64,000 nucleotides of DNA. It comes from Acinetobacter marinus. GTDB taxonomy: Bacteria > Pseudomonadota > Gammaproteobacteria > Pseudomonadales > Moraxellaceae. Where the stretch lies: positions 620,001-684,000 of the forward strand of contig NZ_FMYK01000001.1 of NCBI RefSeq assembly GCF_900096915.1, given 5' to 3'. The translations under genes and the position numbers were made by a program. Positions within the stretch are counted from its first letter, which is position 1, and each line of letters opens with the position of its first letter. Positions 25,696 through 35,666 of the stretch are shown here, one piece after another. The notes beneath the pieces are model-generated. The model was not told the origin of the DNA, made no database searches, and saw only the letters and a list, made by a program, of their open reading frames with translations.

Positions 25696-27150
25696 CTATT
25701 CACTCAAATCGAGGCACATATATTTCATTTCAAGATATTCGTCGATACCGAATTTCGAGCCTTCACGACCTAAGCCAGATTGCTTCACCCCACCGAACGG
25801 CGCCACTTCGTTCGAAATCGCTCCAGTATTGATACCAACCATACCGTATTCTAGCGCCTCACCCACACGCCATTGACGTGCTGTATTTTGCGTGAATAGG
25901 TAGGTTGCCAGACCAAATTCGGTATCATTCGCCATCTGTACTGCTTCTTCTTCAGTTTTAAAGCGGAATAAAGCAGCCAATGGACCAAAGGTTTCTTCTT
26001 TGGCAACTTTCATCGCTTGCGTCACTTCAGTTAAAAGTGTCGGTTCAAAAAAGTTACCGCCAAGGCTTGAGCGTTGACCGCCGACTTTGACCTGAGCACC
26101 TTTGCTGGTGGCATCTGCAATGTGCGATTGTACTTTTTCCACTGCGGCGTGATCGATCAGAGGCCCTTGCGTAGTGCCTTCCTCACGACCATCACCAACT
26201 TTTAAGTTGGCAACAGCAACGGCAAGTTTTTCAACTAAAGCATCATAAATGCCATCTTGCACATAGATTCGGTTGGCACAAACACAAGTCTGACCGCTAT
26301 TACGGAACTTACTCGCCATAATGCCTTGCACGGCTTGCTCCAGATTGGCATCGTCAAATACCAATACTGGGGCATTGCCACCCAATTCTAAAGACAGCTT
26401 TTTGATGGTTGGTGCACATTGCTCCATCAGAATCCGACCGACTGGGGTTGAACCTGTAAAGCTCAGCTTTTTCACCGTATCGCTTTCACACAGTGCCTTA
26501 CCGACTTCGCTCGAATCACCACTGATATGCAATAACACATCTTGCGGTAAACCAGCACGTAACGCCAAGACTTCAAGCGCATAGGCTGTTAACGGGGTCA
26601 GCTCAGCAGGCTTGACGATCATTGAACAGCCCGCTGCGATGGCAGGTGCTGCCTTACGGGTGATCATTGCCGCAGGGAAATTCCACGGGGTAATCGCCGC
26701 TGTCACGCCGATGGCTTGTTTGATCACCAATAAGCGCTGATTCGGCTGAGTTTGTGTCAGGATTTCACCATCGATACGGCGTGCTTGTTCTGCAAACCAA
26801 CGGATAAATGAAGCCGCATAGCCGATTTCGCCCCGTGCTTCGGTCAAGGACTTGCCTTGTTCCGCAGTCAAAATCTGCGCCAAGGCTTCTTTGTGCTGTT
26901 GCATCAAATCAAACCACGCCCAAAGCACATCGGCACGTTGTAATGCGCTTTGTGCTTTCCATGCGGTTTGCGCTTTTTGTGAGCGGGCAATGGCGTGTTC
27001 AACCGAGGCACGGTCATGGGTTTTCACCCATGCCAATGTGTCATCAGTTGCTGCATCTTTGACTTCGATGAAATCAGCCGTATCAGGCTGATCAAAGCGA
27101 ATATCTGGATGCTGTAAAATATCTCTATATTGTGCTTCAAGCATCATCAT
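25696..27150 (-). CDS. gabD: Succinate-semialdehyde dehydrogenase [NAD(P)+]
   Basis: The 484-residue aldehyde dehydrogenase shows PWNFPAAMITRK (cofactor region), the catalytic Glu in LELGGNAPV and the catalytic Cys in NSGQTCVCANR. The closing VAPFGGVKQSGLGREGS stretch is typical of GabD. It oxidises succinate semialdehyde to succinate, the second step of 4-aminobutyrate use. It lies 10 bp downstream of gabT in one operon. Three consecutive ATG codons at 27150, 27147 and 27144 are possible starts. Confidence 0.95.
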   Translation of the reverse strand: MMMLEAQYRDILQHPDIRFDQPDTADFIEVKDAATDDTLAWVKTHDRASVEHAIARSQKAQTAWKAQSALQRADVLWAWFDLMQQHKEALAQILTAEQGKSLTEARGEIGYAASFIRWFAEQARRIDGEILTQTQPNQRLLVIKQAIGVTAAITPWNFPAAMITRKAAPAIAAGCSMIVKPAELTPLTAYALEVLALRAGLPQDVLLHISGDSSEVGKALCESDTVKKLSFTGSTPVGRILMEQCAPTIKKLSLELGGNAPVLVFDDANLEQAVQGIMASKFRNSGQTCVCANRIYVQDGIYDALVEKLAVAVANLKVGDGREEGTTQGPLIDHAAVEKVQSHIADATSKGAQVKVGGQRSSLGGNFFEPTLLTEVTQAMKVAKEETFGPLAALFRFKTEEEAVQMANDTEFGLATYLFTQNTARQWRVGEALEYGMVGINTGAISNEVAPFGGVKQSGLGREGSKFGIDEYLEMKYMCLDLSE

Positions 27151-27160
27151 TACTCTTCAA

Positions 27161-28423
27161 TTATGCTGCTGCAGACAGTGCGAAACCTTGCTTTAAAATC
27201 GCCAAACCAGCACGGAACTGCTCTGCAGGAATCGTTAAAGGATATAAGAAACGGATGACATTACCATAACGACCACAAGTCAAAATCAGCAAGCCATTTT
27301 GCATTGCATAGTTTTGGATGGCTTTGGCTTGCTCAGCAGTTTCCAGCTCTAGCGCCACCATTGAACCTAAGGCACGAATGTCTTTGACTGTGGTAGAAGA
27401 TTGTTTCAATTCATTGAGCACGTCAACCAATTCGCTACCCAAAACATTGGCACGTTCACACAAGCCTTCTTCTTCGATCACATCAAGTACCGCATGTGCA
27501 GACGCCACAGCGACTGGGTTACCAGCATATGTACCACCGAGTCCACCTGGGTTTGGTGCATCCATCACTTCGGCACGACCAACCACACCTGAGATTGGGA
27601 AACCGCCACCAAGACTTTTCGCCATCGTGATCAAATCTGCTTTGGTGTCATAGTAATCCATCGCAAACAGTTTACCAGTACGGGCAAAACCTGACTGTAC
27701 TTCATCTGCAATGATTAAAATACCATGTTGGTCACATAGCGCACGTAAGCGCTTTAAGAATTCCGCAGGAACGACGTTAAAACCGCCTTCGCCTTGAACT
27801 GGCTCGAGTACAATCGCCGCTACATCATGCGCCGCCACGTCTTCGGCAAAAATATCTTCAATGCTTTCAATTGCCATATCCACAGTAATCCCTTTTGATT
27901 CAACAGGATAACGTGCGTGGAATACGCCTGCAGGCATCACACCGAAATCACGTTTGTACGGCGCTGTTTTACCTGTCATCGCCATGGTCATGAATGAGCG
28001 TCCGTGGAAGCCGTTACCAAAGGTAATGATGCCGTGACGCCCTGTGTACGAACGTGCAATTTTTACAGCATTTTCAACCGCTTCTGCACCTGTAGTGAAG
28101 AATGTAGTTTTGGCATCACCAGCGATTGGTGCACGTGCATTGATGCGCTCAGCCAAAGCCACATAGCTTTCATACGGGACAACTTGATACGCTGTATGAG
28201 TAAATTTAGTCAATTGTTCAGTAACCGCAGCAATGATTTTTGGATGACGATGACCTGTATTGAGTACCGCAATACCACCCGCAAAGTCGATATATTGCTT
28301 GCCTTCTGCATCCCAAATCGTTGAGTTTTCTGCTTTCTCCGCATACCACTGACACATGACACCGACACCACGTGGCGTTGCTTGTTGTTTGCGTGCATTT
28401 AGCGCAGAGTGTTTACTGTCCAT
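27161..28423 (-). CDS. gabT: 4-aminobutyrate aminotransferase
   Basis: The 420-residue class III aminotransferase has TFFTTGAEAVENAVKIAR for the PLP phosphate, EPVQGEGGFNV, LIIADEVQSGFARTGK and the PLP lysine in DLITMAKSLGGG. It moves the amino group of GABA to 2-oxoglutarate, giving succinate semialdehyde and glutamate. A GAGGATGAG ribosome-binding site precedes ATG 28423. A double TGGCTCT site about 140-170 bp upstream is shared with the nearby permease and regulator genes, so it is likely under the MocR-type regulator encoded at 30445. Confidence 0.95.
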   Translation of the reverse strand: MDSKHSALNARKQQATPRGVGVMCQWYAEKAENSTIWDAEGKQYIDFAGGIAVLNTGHRHPKIIAAVTEQLTKFTHTAYQVVPYESYVALAERINARAPIAGDAKTTFFTTGAEAVENAVKIARSYTGRHGIITFGNGFHGRSFMTMAMTGKTAPYKRDFGVMPAGVFHARYPVESKGITVDMAIESIEDIFAEDVAAHDVAAIVLEPVQGEGGFNVVPAEFLKRLRALCDQHGILIIADEVQSGFARTGKLFAMDYYDTKADLITMAKSLGGGFPISGVVGRAEVMDAPNPGGLGGTYAGNPVAVASAHAVLDVIEEEGLCERANVLGSELVDVLNELKQSSTTVKDIRALGSMVALELETAEQAKAIQNYAMQNGLLILTCGRYGNVIRFLYPLTIPAEQFRAGLAILKQGFALSAAA

Positions 28424-28563
28424 TTCTCATCCTCATCACAGTGTAATTTGCCAGTTTGATTGGCAACAATTCGTGGCAATAAATAACGCTTTTTGGGGGA
28501 AGCTGAACTTCCAAAAAACGCTTTTTGATGCATTCAAATTTACCGCTTTCTGGTCACGAAACG

Positions 28564-28597
28564 AGAGCCACTTTCTGCAAATCCGACAGAGCCAATT
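28564..28597 (-). promoter_or_regulatory. Predicted MocR/GabR-type operator of gabTD
   Basis: In the gabT direction it reads AATTGGCTCT-N17-TGGCTCTCGT: heptamers at 28588-28594 and 28564-28570, starts 24 bp apart. The same pattern, spacing and flanks recur upstream of the regulator and the permease. Confidence 0.7.
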
Positions 28598-28702
28598 TAA
28601 CTGATTGTTTTTCTTTTGAATTGCTTAGAACTGTATTTTAACTGATGAAATTTATCGTTTTAAATTCGACGAATACAGCTTAATTGGATGGTACCCATAA
28701 AA

Positions 28703-28750
28703 AATGTAGACCGAACACCCCTTTTTGGGCATTCGACCTACATCTTTTTA
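28703..28750 (-). terminator. Terminator of gdhA
   Basis: A long interrupted stem ATGTAG-CCGAA-CCC / GGG-TTCG-CTACAT spans 28705-28744; on the minus strand it is followed by TTTTTTATGGG. Confidence 0.75.
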
Positions 28751-28790
28751 GTGTGCATTTAAACGAGTCAAAAGACTAGCCTAAACAAAA

Positions 28791-30074
28791 TTATCCTGGA
28801 TAAATACCACGTTCTTTACGAGCATTTAAGATGCGCTCGCACGCCACGATATAAGCTGCGGTACGCATCGTGCTACCTGCCTGCTTCGATTTGTGCCATA
28901 CATCGTGCACCGCTTTGACCATGATCGCATCCATACGCTGATAGATTTCTTCTTCCGTCCAAAAGTAACTGGCAAAATCCTGCACCCATTCAAAATAACT
29001 CACCGTCACACCGCCTGCGTTACAGATGACATCAGGCACGACGGTAATGTTACGCTCGGTTAAGATTTCATCGGCATCACTGTCGGTTGGACCATTCGCA
29101 CCTTCCAAAATCAGCTTGGCATCGATGGTTTGTGCCACATCGACATCGATCACCCCTTCAAGTGCCGCAGGGATAAAGATTTCTGCAGAGACTTTCCAGA
29201 ACGCATCATTACTGATTTCGTCATTAAACGCATAGCCTTGAATTTTTTTGTTGGCTTGCATATATTCAATCAGCTTCGGTACATCAATACCGTGCTCCTG
29301 ATAAAGCGTCGCTGAGTGATCTTGGACACAGACCACTTTACTGCCATTGTCATGAAATAATAATGCCGCTTCACTGCCGACATTACCAAAACCTTGCACA
29401 CAAATGCGTGCATCTTTGAGCTCTAGACCAATTTCGGCAGCGACTTCACGCCCAGAGACATAGACACCACGCCCTGTCGCCTTAACACGCCCCAAAGAAC
29501 CACCAAGATGTACAGGCTTACCTGTTACCACACCAGTCACTGTACTGCCCGCATTCATCGAGAAGGTATCCATCATCCACGCCATGATTTGACCATTGGT
29601 GCCGACATCTGGCGCAGGAATATCTTTTTGTGGTCCGATGATCAGGTTGATTTCTGCGGTATAACGGCGCGTTAAACGCTCCAATTCACGGCGAGAAAGC
29701 TGACTCGGATCGACACGCACGCCACCTTTGGCACCGCCAAATGGTAGATTTAATGCCGCACACTTGATAGTCATCCACGCAGACAATGCCATCACTTCAT
29801 CCAAATTGACATCGGGGTGAAAACGCACGCCCCCTTTACCTGGTCCACGGGTGACGTTGTGCTGTACACGATAGCCCTCGAAATGTCTTACTGTACCGTC
29901 ATCCATGATCACTGGAATATCGACGATCAAGCTCCGTTTTGGACGGCGGAGCATATCCAGTCGCTCACTTAATTCGCCCAGAAAAGGCGAAACCTTTTCC
30001 AATTGTTTAAGATAGTTGTTCCAAGCAGTATTACCTTGACCTGCATAGGTGAGTGAAGGATCGATTGAATTCAT
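28791..30074 (-). CDS. gdhA: Glutamate dehydrogenase (Glu/Leu/Phe/Val dehydrogenase family)
   Basis: The 427-residue protein has the family core: [11 protein letters not shown], substrate lysine K104 in MTIKCA, catalytic K116 in PFGGAKGGV, and a Rossmann segment [18 protein letters not shown] near 230. Length and sequence fit the small hexameric enzymes that interconvert glutamate and 2-oxoglutarate. ATG 30074 follows AAAGGG; a longer frame to 30152 is unlikely. Beside gabT it could recycle the glutamate made by transamination. A copy of the GABA-type operator lies about 340-370 bp upstream, pointing toward it, though regulation is unproven. Leucine dehydrogenase is a less likely alternative. 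Confidence 0.9.
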   Translation of the reverse strand: MNSIDPSLTYAGQGNTAWNNYLKQLEKVSPFLGELSERLDMLRRPKRSLIVDIPVIMDDGTVRHFEGYRVQHNVTRGPGKGGVRFHPDVNLDEVMALSAWMTIKCAALNLPFGGAKGGVRVDPSQLSRRELERLTRRYTAEINLIIGPQKDIPAPDVGTNGQIMAWMMDTFSMNAGSTVTGVVTGKPVHLGGSLGRVKATGRGVYVSGREVAAEIGLELKDARICVQGFGNVGSEAALLFHDNGSKVVCVQDHSATLYQEHGIDVPKLIEYMQANKKIQGYAFNDEISNDAFWKVSAEIFIPAALEGVIDVDVAQTIDAKLILEGANGPTDSDADEILTERNITVVPDVICNAGGVTVSYFEWVQDFASYFWTEEEIYQRMDAIMVKAVHDVWHKSKQAGSTMRTAAYIVACERILNARKERGIYPG

Positions 30075-30444
30075 AAAATACCCTTTAGACCGATACAATA
30101 GAAAATACGCTGTAGCAAATGCAATGCGGAATAAATACACACGATTGAACACAAAACTGGCAGCACGGTGGTCTGCATGGTCAGATCATCAGTTTTTGAT
30201 ACTTAAAATTTTAAATCATCGACGTAAATCGTCGTTTTAAAATCATCCTGATTTCACTTTGGCTTTAAGCAATAATTGTGTATATTCCCTGCGAATGAGT
30301 GTACCTCTGCGTATTATCTGTGATCAAGTGCATAAACTGACAAGCTGAGCGTGAAACACCCTACATTTACAGCGACTCTCATTATTTTGCACTGCGCATC
30401 ACAGCGCTGACGAGAGCCACTTTTTATCTGCTGGAGAGAGCCAA
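30075..30444. other. 370-bp divergent region gdhA / MocR regulator
   Basis: It contains the shared operator at its right end (30413-30443), overlapping the ribosome-binding site of the regulator. No gene is seen; gdhA promoter elements were not pinned down. Confidence 0.5.
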
Positions 30445-30446
30445 TT
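30410..30446 (-). promoter_or_regulatory. Predicted autoregulatory operator of the MocR regulator
   Basis: AGAGCCA at 30413-30419 and 30437-30443 (24 bp apart) matches the sites upstream of gabT and gabP. The second heptamer lies between GGAG and the TTG start codon of the regulator, so binding would fit autorepression. Confidence 0.7.
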
Positions 30447-31944
30447 GCAGCGTTTGTTGGGTGATTTTTTACTACAAAGATTACAACAAGATAGTGATGG
30501 AACCCTGCAACAGCGGTTGTTTCGCAGTTTACGCAATGCCATTTTGGATGGTGTGCTCGCCCCCAAAACCAGACTGCCTGCCTCACGTGATCTGGCTAAA
30601 GAAATCAAAGTCTCTCGAAATACCGTACTGAGCACTTATGAACAGCTTCAAGCACAGGGTTATGTCGATGCCAGAACAGGTCAAGGCACTTGGGTTGCCG
30701 AGCATTTGCCTGAACAATTTCTCAGTAAATCCAATGAAAATCAAATAGATAATAAGCAAAAAAACAACCTTCAAAATAACCATCTGTCGCAGCGTGGCTC
30801 GTATTTAATTGGTTATTCTTCCGCCTCACCGTACCAATGGGGCGCCTTTGTCCCAGGTGCACCCGATGTGACCGAATTTCCACATCATATCTTTAGTCGA
30901 ATACAGAATAAATTAAGCAAAGAACCTGACATTAGTCGTCTGATTTATAGCAATGCGGGGGGCTGTTTAGAGCTTCGTCAAGCATTGGTCGAATATTTGC
31001 GCATTTCACGCTCGGTGCAGTGTGATGTCGATCAGATTATCATTACCGAAGGTACGCATCAGGCGATCGACTTGGTCTCTCGCACCCTGACCGATATTGG
31101 CGATGAGGTGTGGATTGAAGACCCTGCCTACTGGGGTGCTCGTAATATTTTACGCATTAATGGGGTTAATCTTCGGGCGTTACCTGTTGATCAAGATGGC
31201 ATCTTGCCCTACTTTGAGCCACAGCATCCGCCTAAGCTGATCTTTGTTACACCATCTCATCAATATCCACTCGGCGCACATCTGAGTCTTGCACGGCGTA
31301 AGCAATTGATTGATCTGGCAAGACAACACAATAGCTGGATCGTCGAAGATGACTATGACAGTGAGTTTCGCTTTTCAGGTCAGCCCTATCCGTCCCTGCA
31401 AGGTTTGGAGCCTGATGCGCCCGTGATCTATATGGGCACCTTTAGTAAAACCATTTATCCTGCACTACGCATCGGCTATTTGGTGGTACCAAAGCGTTTG
31501 TATTCACCGCTTCGTATTGCCGCATCGGAGCTGTATCGTGGGGGACATCTGCTCGATCAAAAAGTCTTGGCGGAGTTTATCCGAGAAGGACATTATGAGG
31601 CGCATATTCGGCGGATGCGATTGCTGTATGGCAAACGCCATGCCTACTTAGTCAACCTCATCCAAAAACATTTGGGGCAAGGTTTTCTGCATGAATACAA
31701 TACCGCTGCGGGTTTGCATCTGATCTTAAAACTGCCCAGTGATTATGATGATGTCCTGATCGCCAGCCAAGCGTTGGATCGTGGGGTCAAAGTCCGTGCC
31801 CTATCGCAGTATTTCATTAAGAATTATTCCACCCGACAAAAAGGCTTATTGCTGGGCTTTGCCTGTGTCAACGAGCAAGAAATCTTGGTGGCTTTTGGCA
31901 TTTTATTGCAATGTCTACGCGAGGCTGGTGTGGAAACGACCTAG
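30445..31944 (+). CDS. MocR/GabR-type transcriptional regulator (GntR DNA-binding + aminotransferase-like)
   Basis: The 499-residue protein has an N-terminal winged helix (about 12-80: RLPASRDLAKEIKVSRNTVL), an Asn/Lys/Gln-rich linker (about 92-115), and an aminotransferase class I-like domain (130-495) with IVEDDYDSEFRF and the PLP lysine K335 in GTFSKTIYPALR. GabR-type proteins bind PLP and GABA and activate gabTD. The only usable start in the open frame is TTG 30445, preceded by GGAGAG; no in-frame ATG exists back to the stop at 30352. Shared operators upstream of gabT and gabP make it the likely regulator of GABA use. Confidence 0.88.
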   Translation: MQRLLGDFLLQRLQQDSDGTLQQRLFRSLRNAILDGVLAPKTRLPASRDLAKEIKVSRNTVLSTYEQLQAQGYVDARTGQGTWVAEHLPEQFLSKSNENQIDNKQKNNLQNNHLSQRGSYLIGYSSASPYQWGAFVPGAPDVTEFPHHIFSRIQNKLSKEPDISRLIYSNAGGCLELRQALVEYLRISRSVQCDVDQIIITEGTHQAIDLVSRTLTDIGDEVWIEDPAYWGARNILRINGVNLRALPVDQDGILPYFEPQHPPKLIFVTPSHQYPLGAHLSLARRKQLIDLARQHNSWIVEDDYDSEFRFSGQPYPSLQGLEPDAPVIYMGTFSKTIYPALRIGYLVVPKRLYSPLRIAASELYRGGHLLDQKVLAEFIREGHYEAHIRRMRLLYGKRHAYLVNLIQKHLGQGFLHEYNTAAGLHLILKLPSDYDDVLIASQALDRGVKVRALSQYFIKNYSTRQKGLLLGFACVNEQEILVAFGILLQCLREAGVETT

Positions 31945-32423
31945 TTGTCCATGTTGAATTATTGGCTGTGCGACCGCTTGTCATGCGTTGTTAGCTGTGT
32001 TGTTGGTTGTCTTGTTGACTGTATTGCTGTCATTTTTCATTTGTTTTATTGAAAGCACAGTTTTTTCACAATAAATGAATGCGATCTCATTTTACCGCTA
32101 TTTTAATGGGCAACATGATGTCTGTAAATATTGGCTCCTTGTTTTTAACGCAAAAAACGTGAATTGGCTCCTTTGAATCAGGGCGAAATGGCTCTCGTTT
32201 CTGTTACACAAAAAAGAGAAATTACCCCTACAAATTTACCCGCATGTCATTTTCTGGTCATGATACGGTGATTTTTTTGCAACTGTGAAAAAATCACACG
32301 ACACTTGAACCACCGCTTTGATGGCATGTGCTGGGTATTCAGTTTTAGTTTTAGTGGCTTTGTATTCGGAATTGCTCAACGCTTAATTTCGTCGCTTACG
32401 CCCTAAAGACAAAGGGAAAACAT
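31945..32423. other. 479-bp gap upstream of gabP
   Basis: It contains a 12-bp degenerate tandem repeat (four units, 31987-32034, type GTTGTTGGCTGT), the shared operator (32163-32198) and a third TGGCTCC heptamer at 32132-32138. No gene is seen. Confidence 0.6.
32163..32198 (+). promoter_or_regulatory. Predicted MocR/GabR-type operator of the GABA permease
   Basis: AATTGGCTCC-N17-TGGCTCTCGT with heptamers at 32165-32171 and 32189-32195, 24 bp apart, in the same orientation to the gene as at gabT. An extra TGGCTCC lies at 32132. Confidence 0.7.
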
Positions 32424-33893
32424 ATGACAGCACCTCTCAATGCGTCAGAACAATCTTCTGCCAATGGCTTAAATAACGGATTACAGTCACGCCATCTCAC
32501 CATGATTTCTATTGCAGGGGTCATCGGTGGTTCTCTCTTTATCGGTTCGGGCAGTGTGATCTACTCTGCTGGACCTGCTGCTGTTTTGGCGTATGCCTTT
32601 GGTGGTTTGTTGATTTTGCTGATCATGCGTATGCTTGGTGAAATGGCGGTGCTGAATCCAGATAGTGGTTCATTTTCCACATATGCCGATCGTGCCATTG
32701 GTCGTTGGGCTGGTTTTACCATTGGCTGGCTTTATTGGTGTTCTTGGGCATTGCTGATGGGTTGGGAAGCCTATGTGGCAGGTAAAATCCTTAACAGTTG
32801 GTTTCCATTTATCCCGATCTGGGGTTATATGCTCCTCGTGATCGTGTCTTTGGTCTTGGTCAATTTACAAAATGTCAAAAACTATGGTGAATTTGAATTT
32901 TGGTTTGCTTTAATCAAAGTCATCGCTATCGTGATTTTCCTCGTCATCGGTAGTCTCGCTGTGATGCATCTCTGGCCGTGGAGCCAAGCTGGTGCAGTGG
33001 GCATGACCCATTTGACTGCTGAAGGTTTTATGCCGAATGGTTTCTCTGCCGTCATTACCGCTTTACTTGGTGTGATGTTCGCCTATATCGGCGCTGAGAT
33101 CGTCACTGTGGCTGCTGCTGAATCAAAAAATCCTGCACGTGAGATTCGTAAAGCATCGAATTCGGTGGTGTGGCGAATTATGTTGTTCTATGTCGGTTCG
33201 ATGTTCGTCACTGTATGCTTGATTCCACATGATAATCCACTGCTCAAAGATGCTACATGGGGAACGTATAGTGTCACTTTAACGGCGCTTGGCGTGCCTG
33301 AAGCGAAACACATTGTCAATTTTGTGGTACTGACTTCGGTCTGTAGCTGTTTTAACTCGGCATTATATACTTGTTCACGGATGCTATTTTCGCTTGCCAA
33401 GCGTGGCGATGCGCCAAAAAGTTTTGCAGGTATCAACCGTAACGGTAGTCCGTGGATGGGGGTATTGATTTCATCCTTATTTGCTTTGCTTGCCACCGTC
33501 CTTACCGCAACAGACAGTATGAATGTCTACGATATCTTTATGCTGGCGACAGGTACTGCGGCACTGTATGTTTATCTGACCATTGCCTGCACGCAACTAC
33601 AAATGCGCAAGAAACTTGAAGCCGAAGGCACGCAGATTGATTTCAAAATGTGGTTATTCCCTTGGCTGACCTATTTGGTGATCTTTTTTATCATCGGCGC
33701 ACTGATCACTATGTTGATTGAAGGCACGTATTTCAAAGAAGTAACCTACACCAGCTTACTTGCACTATGTATTGTAATCTTGGGCATCTGTGCACAGAAG
33801 TTTAATTGGGGGAAAACAGCCGACCAGATCGATACGGAAAATAAGTCGACTGAAAATACCGCTGCAAAGACGTCAACAAACATCTCGGCGTAA
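32424..33893 (+). CDS. gabP: GABA permease (APC superfamily)
   Basis: The 489-residue protein has about 12 membrane segments and the amino acid transporter family signature near the start: TMISIAGVIGGSLFIGSG, GPAAVLAYAFGGLLI, and the MRMLGEMAVLNPDSGSFSTYA loop. It imports an amino acid with protons. GabP is preferred because the upstream operator matches the one at gabT and because of the neighbouring genes; other APC members for basic or aromatic amino acids look similar. AAAGGGAAAAC precedes the ATG. A perfect bidirectional terminator follows. Confidence 0.85.
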   Translation: MTAPLNASEQSSANGLNNGLQSRHLTMISIAGVIGGSLFIGSGSVIYSAGPAAVLAYAFGGLLILLIMRMLGEMAVLNPDSGSFSTYADRAIGRWAGFTIGWLYWCSWALLMGWEAYVAGKILNSWFPFIPIWGYMLLVIVSLVLVNLQNVKNYGEFEFWFALIKVIAIVIFLVIGSLAVMHLWPWSQAGAVGMTHLTAEGFMPNGFSAVITALLGVMFAYIGAEIVTVAAAESKNPAREIRKASNSVVWRIMLFYVGSMFVTVCLIPHDNPLLKDATWGTYSVTLTALGVPEAKHIVNFVVLTSVCSCFNSALYTCSRMLFSLAKRGDAPKSFAGINRNGSPWMGVLISSLFALLATVLTATDSMNVYDIFMLATGTAALYVYLTIACTQLQMRKKLEAEGTQIDFKMWLFPWLTYLVIFFIIGALITMLIEGTYFKEVTYTSLLALCIVILGICAQKFNWGKTADQIDTENKSTENTAAKTSTNISA

Positions 33894-33923
33894 ATCACAT
33901 CGAATGTTACCTCAATATTACTG

Positions 33924-33962
33924 TAAAAAAATCCGATGCTTGATCAAGCATCGGATTTTTAT
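33924..33962. terminator. Bidirectional terminator gabP / ygiD
   Basis: A perfect palindrome with arms AAAAATCCGATGCTTGA / TCAAGCATCGGATTTTT centred at 33943 lies between convergent genes. Confidence 0.9.
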
Positions 33963-33983
33963 TTTGTGGAATAAAAATATTGA

Positions 33984-34751
33984 TCAATCAAAACGATAAA
34001 TATCCATGCCCAATGAACCCATACTAAAGCTCGAATGCACCAAACTCATTCTTGACCCAGTACCCATCGCAAAAAATAATGGCGCAAGGTGCTCTAAGGT
34101 CGGATGATTTCGGCGCAGAAACGGTAGATTTTTCCAATCTAATACCGATTCATAGTCGCCAGATTGTAAGTACTGCGCCACCGTATTACGAAACTCGCTC
34201 GCCCACTCAGGCACATCGGCTTGATCGGACCAGTTCAGCTCTGCCAGATTATGAGTAATGCTTCCAGAGCCAATCAACAACACTTGACGCTCACGCAATA
34301 CAGCCAACGCTTGACCCAGTTGATAAAGTTGTTTTGCGCTATAAAAGCGTGGCAATGAAATCTGTACCACAGGAATATCGGCGTCTGGATACATATGCAA
34401 CAGTGGCATCCATACTCCATGATCACGGGGGCGCATGGCATTGGCATGTGCATCCAAGCCCGCATGTTGCAATAACGCAATGATTTCTTCTGCCAGTGCA
34501 GGTTCACCAGCCGCTGGATATTGAATTTTGTACAATTCTTCAGGAAATCCACGGAAATCATGCCATGTCTGCGGACGCACAGCTGTACTCACCTCCAGCA
34601 CATCATCTTCCCAGTGTGCAGATAAGACCACGATCGCTGCGGGCTTTGGCAAATTCAAACGAATGCGCTCCAAAGCTGGACCAACCTGCCCCGCTTCAAT
34701 CGCCAACATCGGCGAACCGTGAGAGATAAATAAGCCGGGTAAAATATTCAT
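33984..34751 (-). CDS. ygiD: LigB-family extradiol dioxygenase (4,5-DOPA dioxygenase-like)
   Basis: The 255-residue protein fits the YgiD/DODA family: FISHGSPM with metal ligand H11, VVLSAHWED, RPRDHGVWMPLLHMYP and the GSGSITHNL segment. Family members bind zinc or iron and open catechol rings, for example of DOPA; the cellular substrate is unknown. ATG 34751 lies 6 bp past AGGA and is preferred to the ATG two codons earlier, which touches the AGGA. Confidence 0.87.
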   Translation of the reverse strand: MNILPGLFISHGSPMLAIEAGQVGPALERIRLNLPKPAAIVVLSAHWEDDVLEVSTAVRPQTWHDFRGFPEELYKIQYPAAGEPALAEEIIALLQHAGLDAHANAMRPRDHGVWMPLLHMYPDADIPVVQISLPRFYSAKQLYQLGQALAVLRERQVLLIGSGSITHNLAELNWSDQADVPEWASEFRNTVAQYLQSGDYESVLDWKNLPFLRRNHPTLEHLAPLFFAMGTGSRMSLVHSSFSMGSLGMDIYRFD

Positions 34752-34934
34752 GACCATTCCTGAATGATTGATAGAAAAACAGCATCACCATCTATTGTGC
34801 TGTGCTCACCATTTTCATGCAATTCCACGCTGAAAAAAAGCCTGTATATCATCTAACAGCGTTGCATTTTTAATACAGCTTTTGAAAAGGCTTCTTTTTA
34901 ACAAACAGCGAGGCGACAACAAGCCATTTAAAAA

Positions 34935-35522
34935 TCAGTCTCCTGCATTTTGCTCTAAGATTAAGCGAATCGGCTTATAACTACGGCGGTGCTGTGCTAA
35001 GACCCCATGCGCTTCGATGGCTTCTAAATGCGCTTTTGTCGGATAACCATTGTGTTTGGCAAAGCCATAGGCAGGATATTCGGCATCAAGCGTCTGCATC
35101 TGGCGATCTCGTGCCACTTTTGCCAAGATACTTGCTGCACTGATCTCTTGATGCAAAGCATCGCCACCGATCACAGCTTCACACGGCAAGCTTAAATCAG
35201 GACAACGATTGCCATCTATACGCACCAAATCCGCTTGTACCTTTAAACCTGCAACCGCACGTTGCATCGCAAGCATAGTCGCTTGAAGAATATTAATCTC
35301 ATCAATTTCTTCATGGCTTGCTTCGGCGATCGACCAAGCCAATGCTTTTTGCTGGATTTCGTCAAACAGCTTTTCACGTTTTTTTGCCGTGAGCTTTTTC
35401 GAATCATTCAATCCTTCGATCGGTTGATTGGGATCTAAAATCACCGCCGCAGCCACTACTGAGCCAATCAAAGGACCTCGCCCTGCTTCGTCTACCCCTG
35501 CGATGCGTTGAATTTGTGTCAT
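34935..35522 (-). CDS. rnhB: Ribonuclease HII
   Basis: The 195-residue protein starts [21 protein letters not shown], where Asp and Glu of the DEAGRG motif are catalytic, and has the further acidic residues in [11 protein letters not shown] and [14 protein letters not shown]. RNase HII removes ribonucleotides and RNA primers from DNA-RNA hybrids. The length is typical of the type HII. Downstream 150 bp is a gap without gene before ygiD. Confidence 0.95.
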   Translation of the reverse strand: MTQIQRIAGVDEAGRGPLIGSVVAAAVILDPNQPIEGLNDSKKLTAKKREKLFDEIQQKALAWSIAEASHEEIDEINILQATMLAMQRAVAGLKVQADLVRIDGNRCPDLSLPCEAVIGGDALHQEISAASILAKVARDRQMQTLDAEYPAYGFAKHNGYPTKAHLEAIEAHGVLAQHRRSYKPIRLILEQNAGD

Positions 35523-35565
35523 GGTTTTCTCTTACTGCTTAAATTTGAAATGAAATAATTGGCAT

Positions 35566-35608
35566 AAAAAAAGCGAAATCCATCATCAATGATTATTTCG
35601 CCTTTTTG
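35566..35608 (-). terminator. Terminator after the small lipoprotein gene
   Basis: AAAAAGCGAAAT / ATTTCGCCTTTTT stem with one bulge; the T-run on the minus strand ends the upstream gene. Confidence 0.7.
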
Positions 35609-35666
35609 TTCACCGATGCAATTCATTACGAGAAAGGCACTGGTGAAATAGAACAAGTGAAATCGC

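Larger units (their letters stand above)
28424..28790. other. 367-bp gap between gabT and gdhA
   Basis: It holds the gabT regulatory region with the shared direct-repeat site (28564-28594) and, further right, the gdhA terminator at 28703-28750. No gene is seen. Confidence 0.6.
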
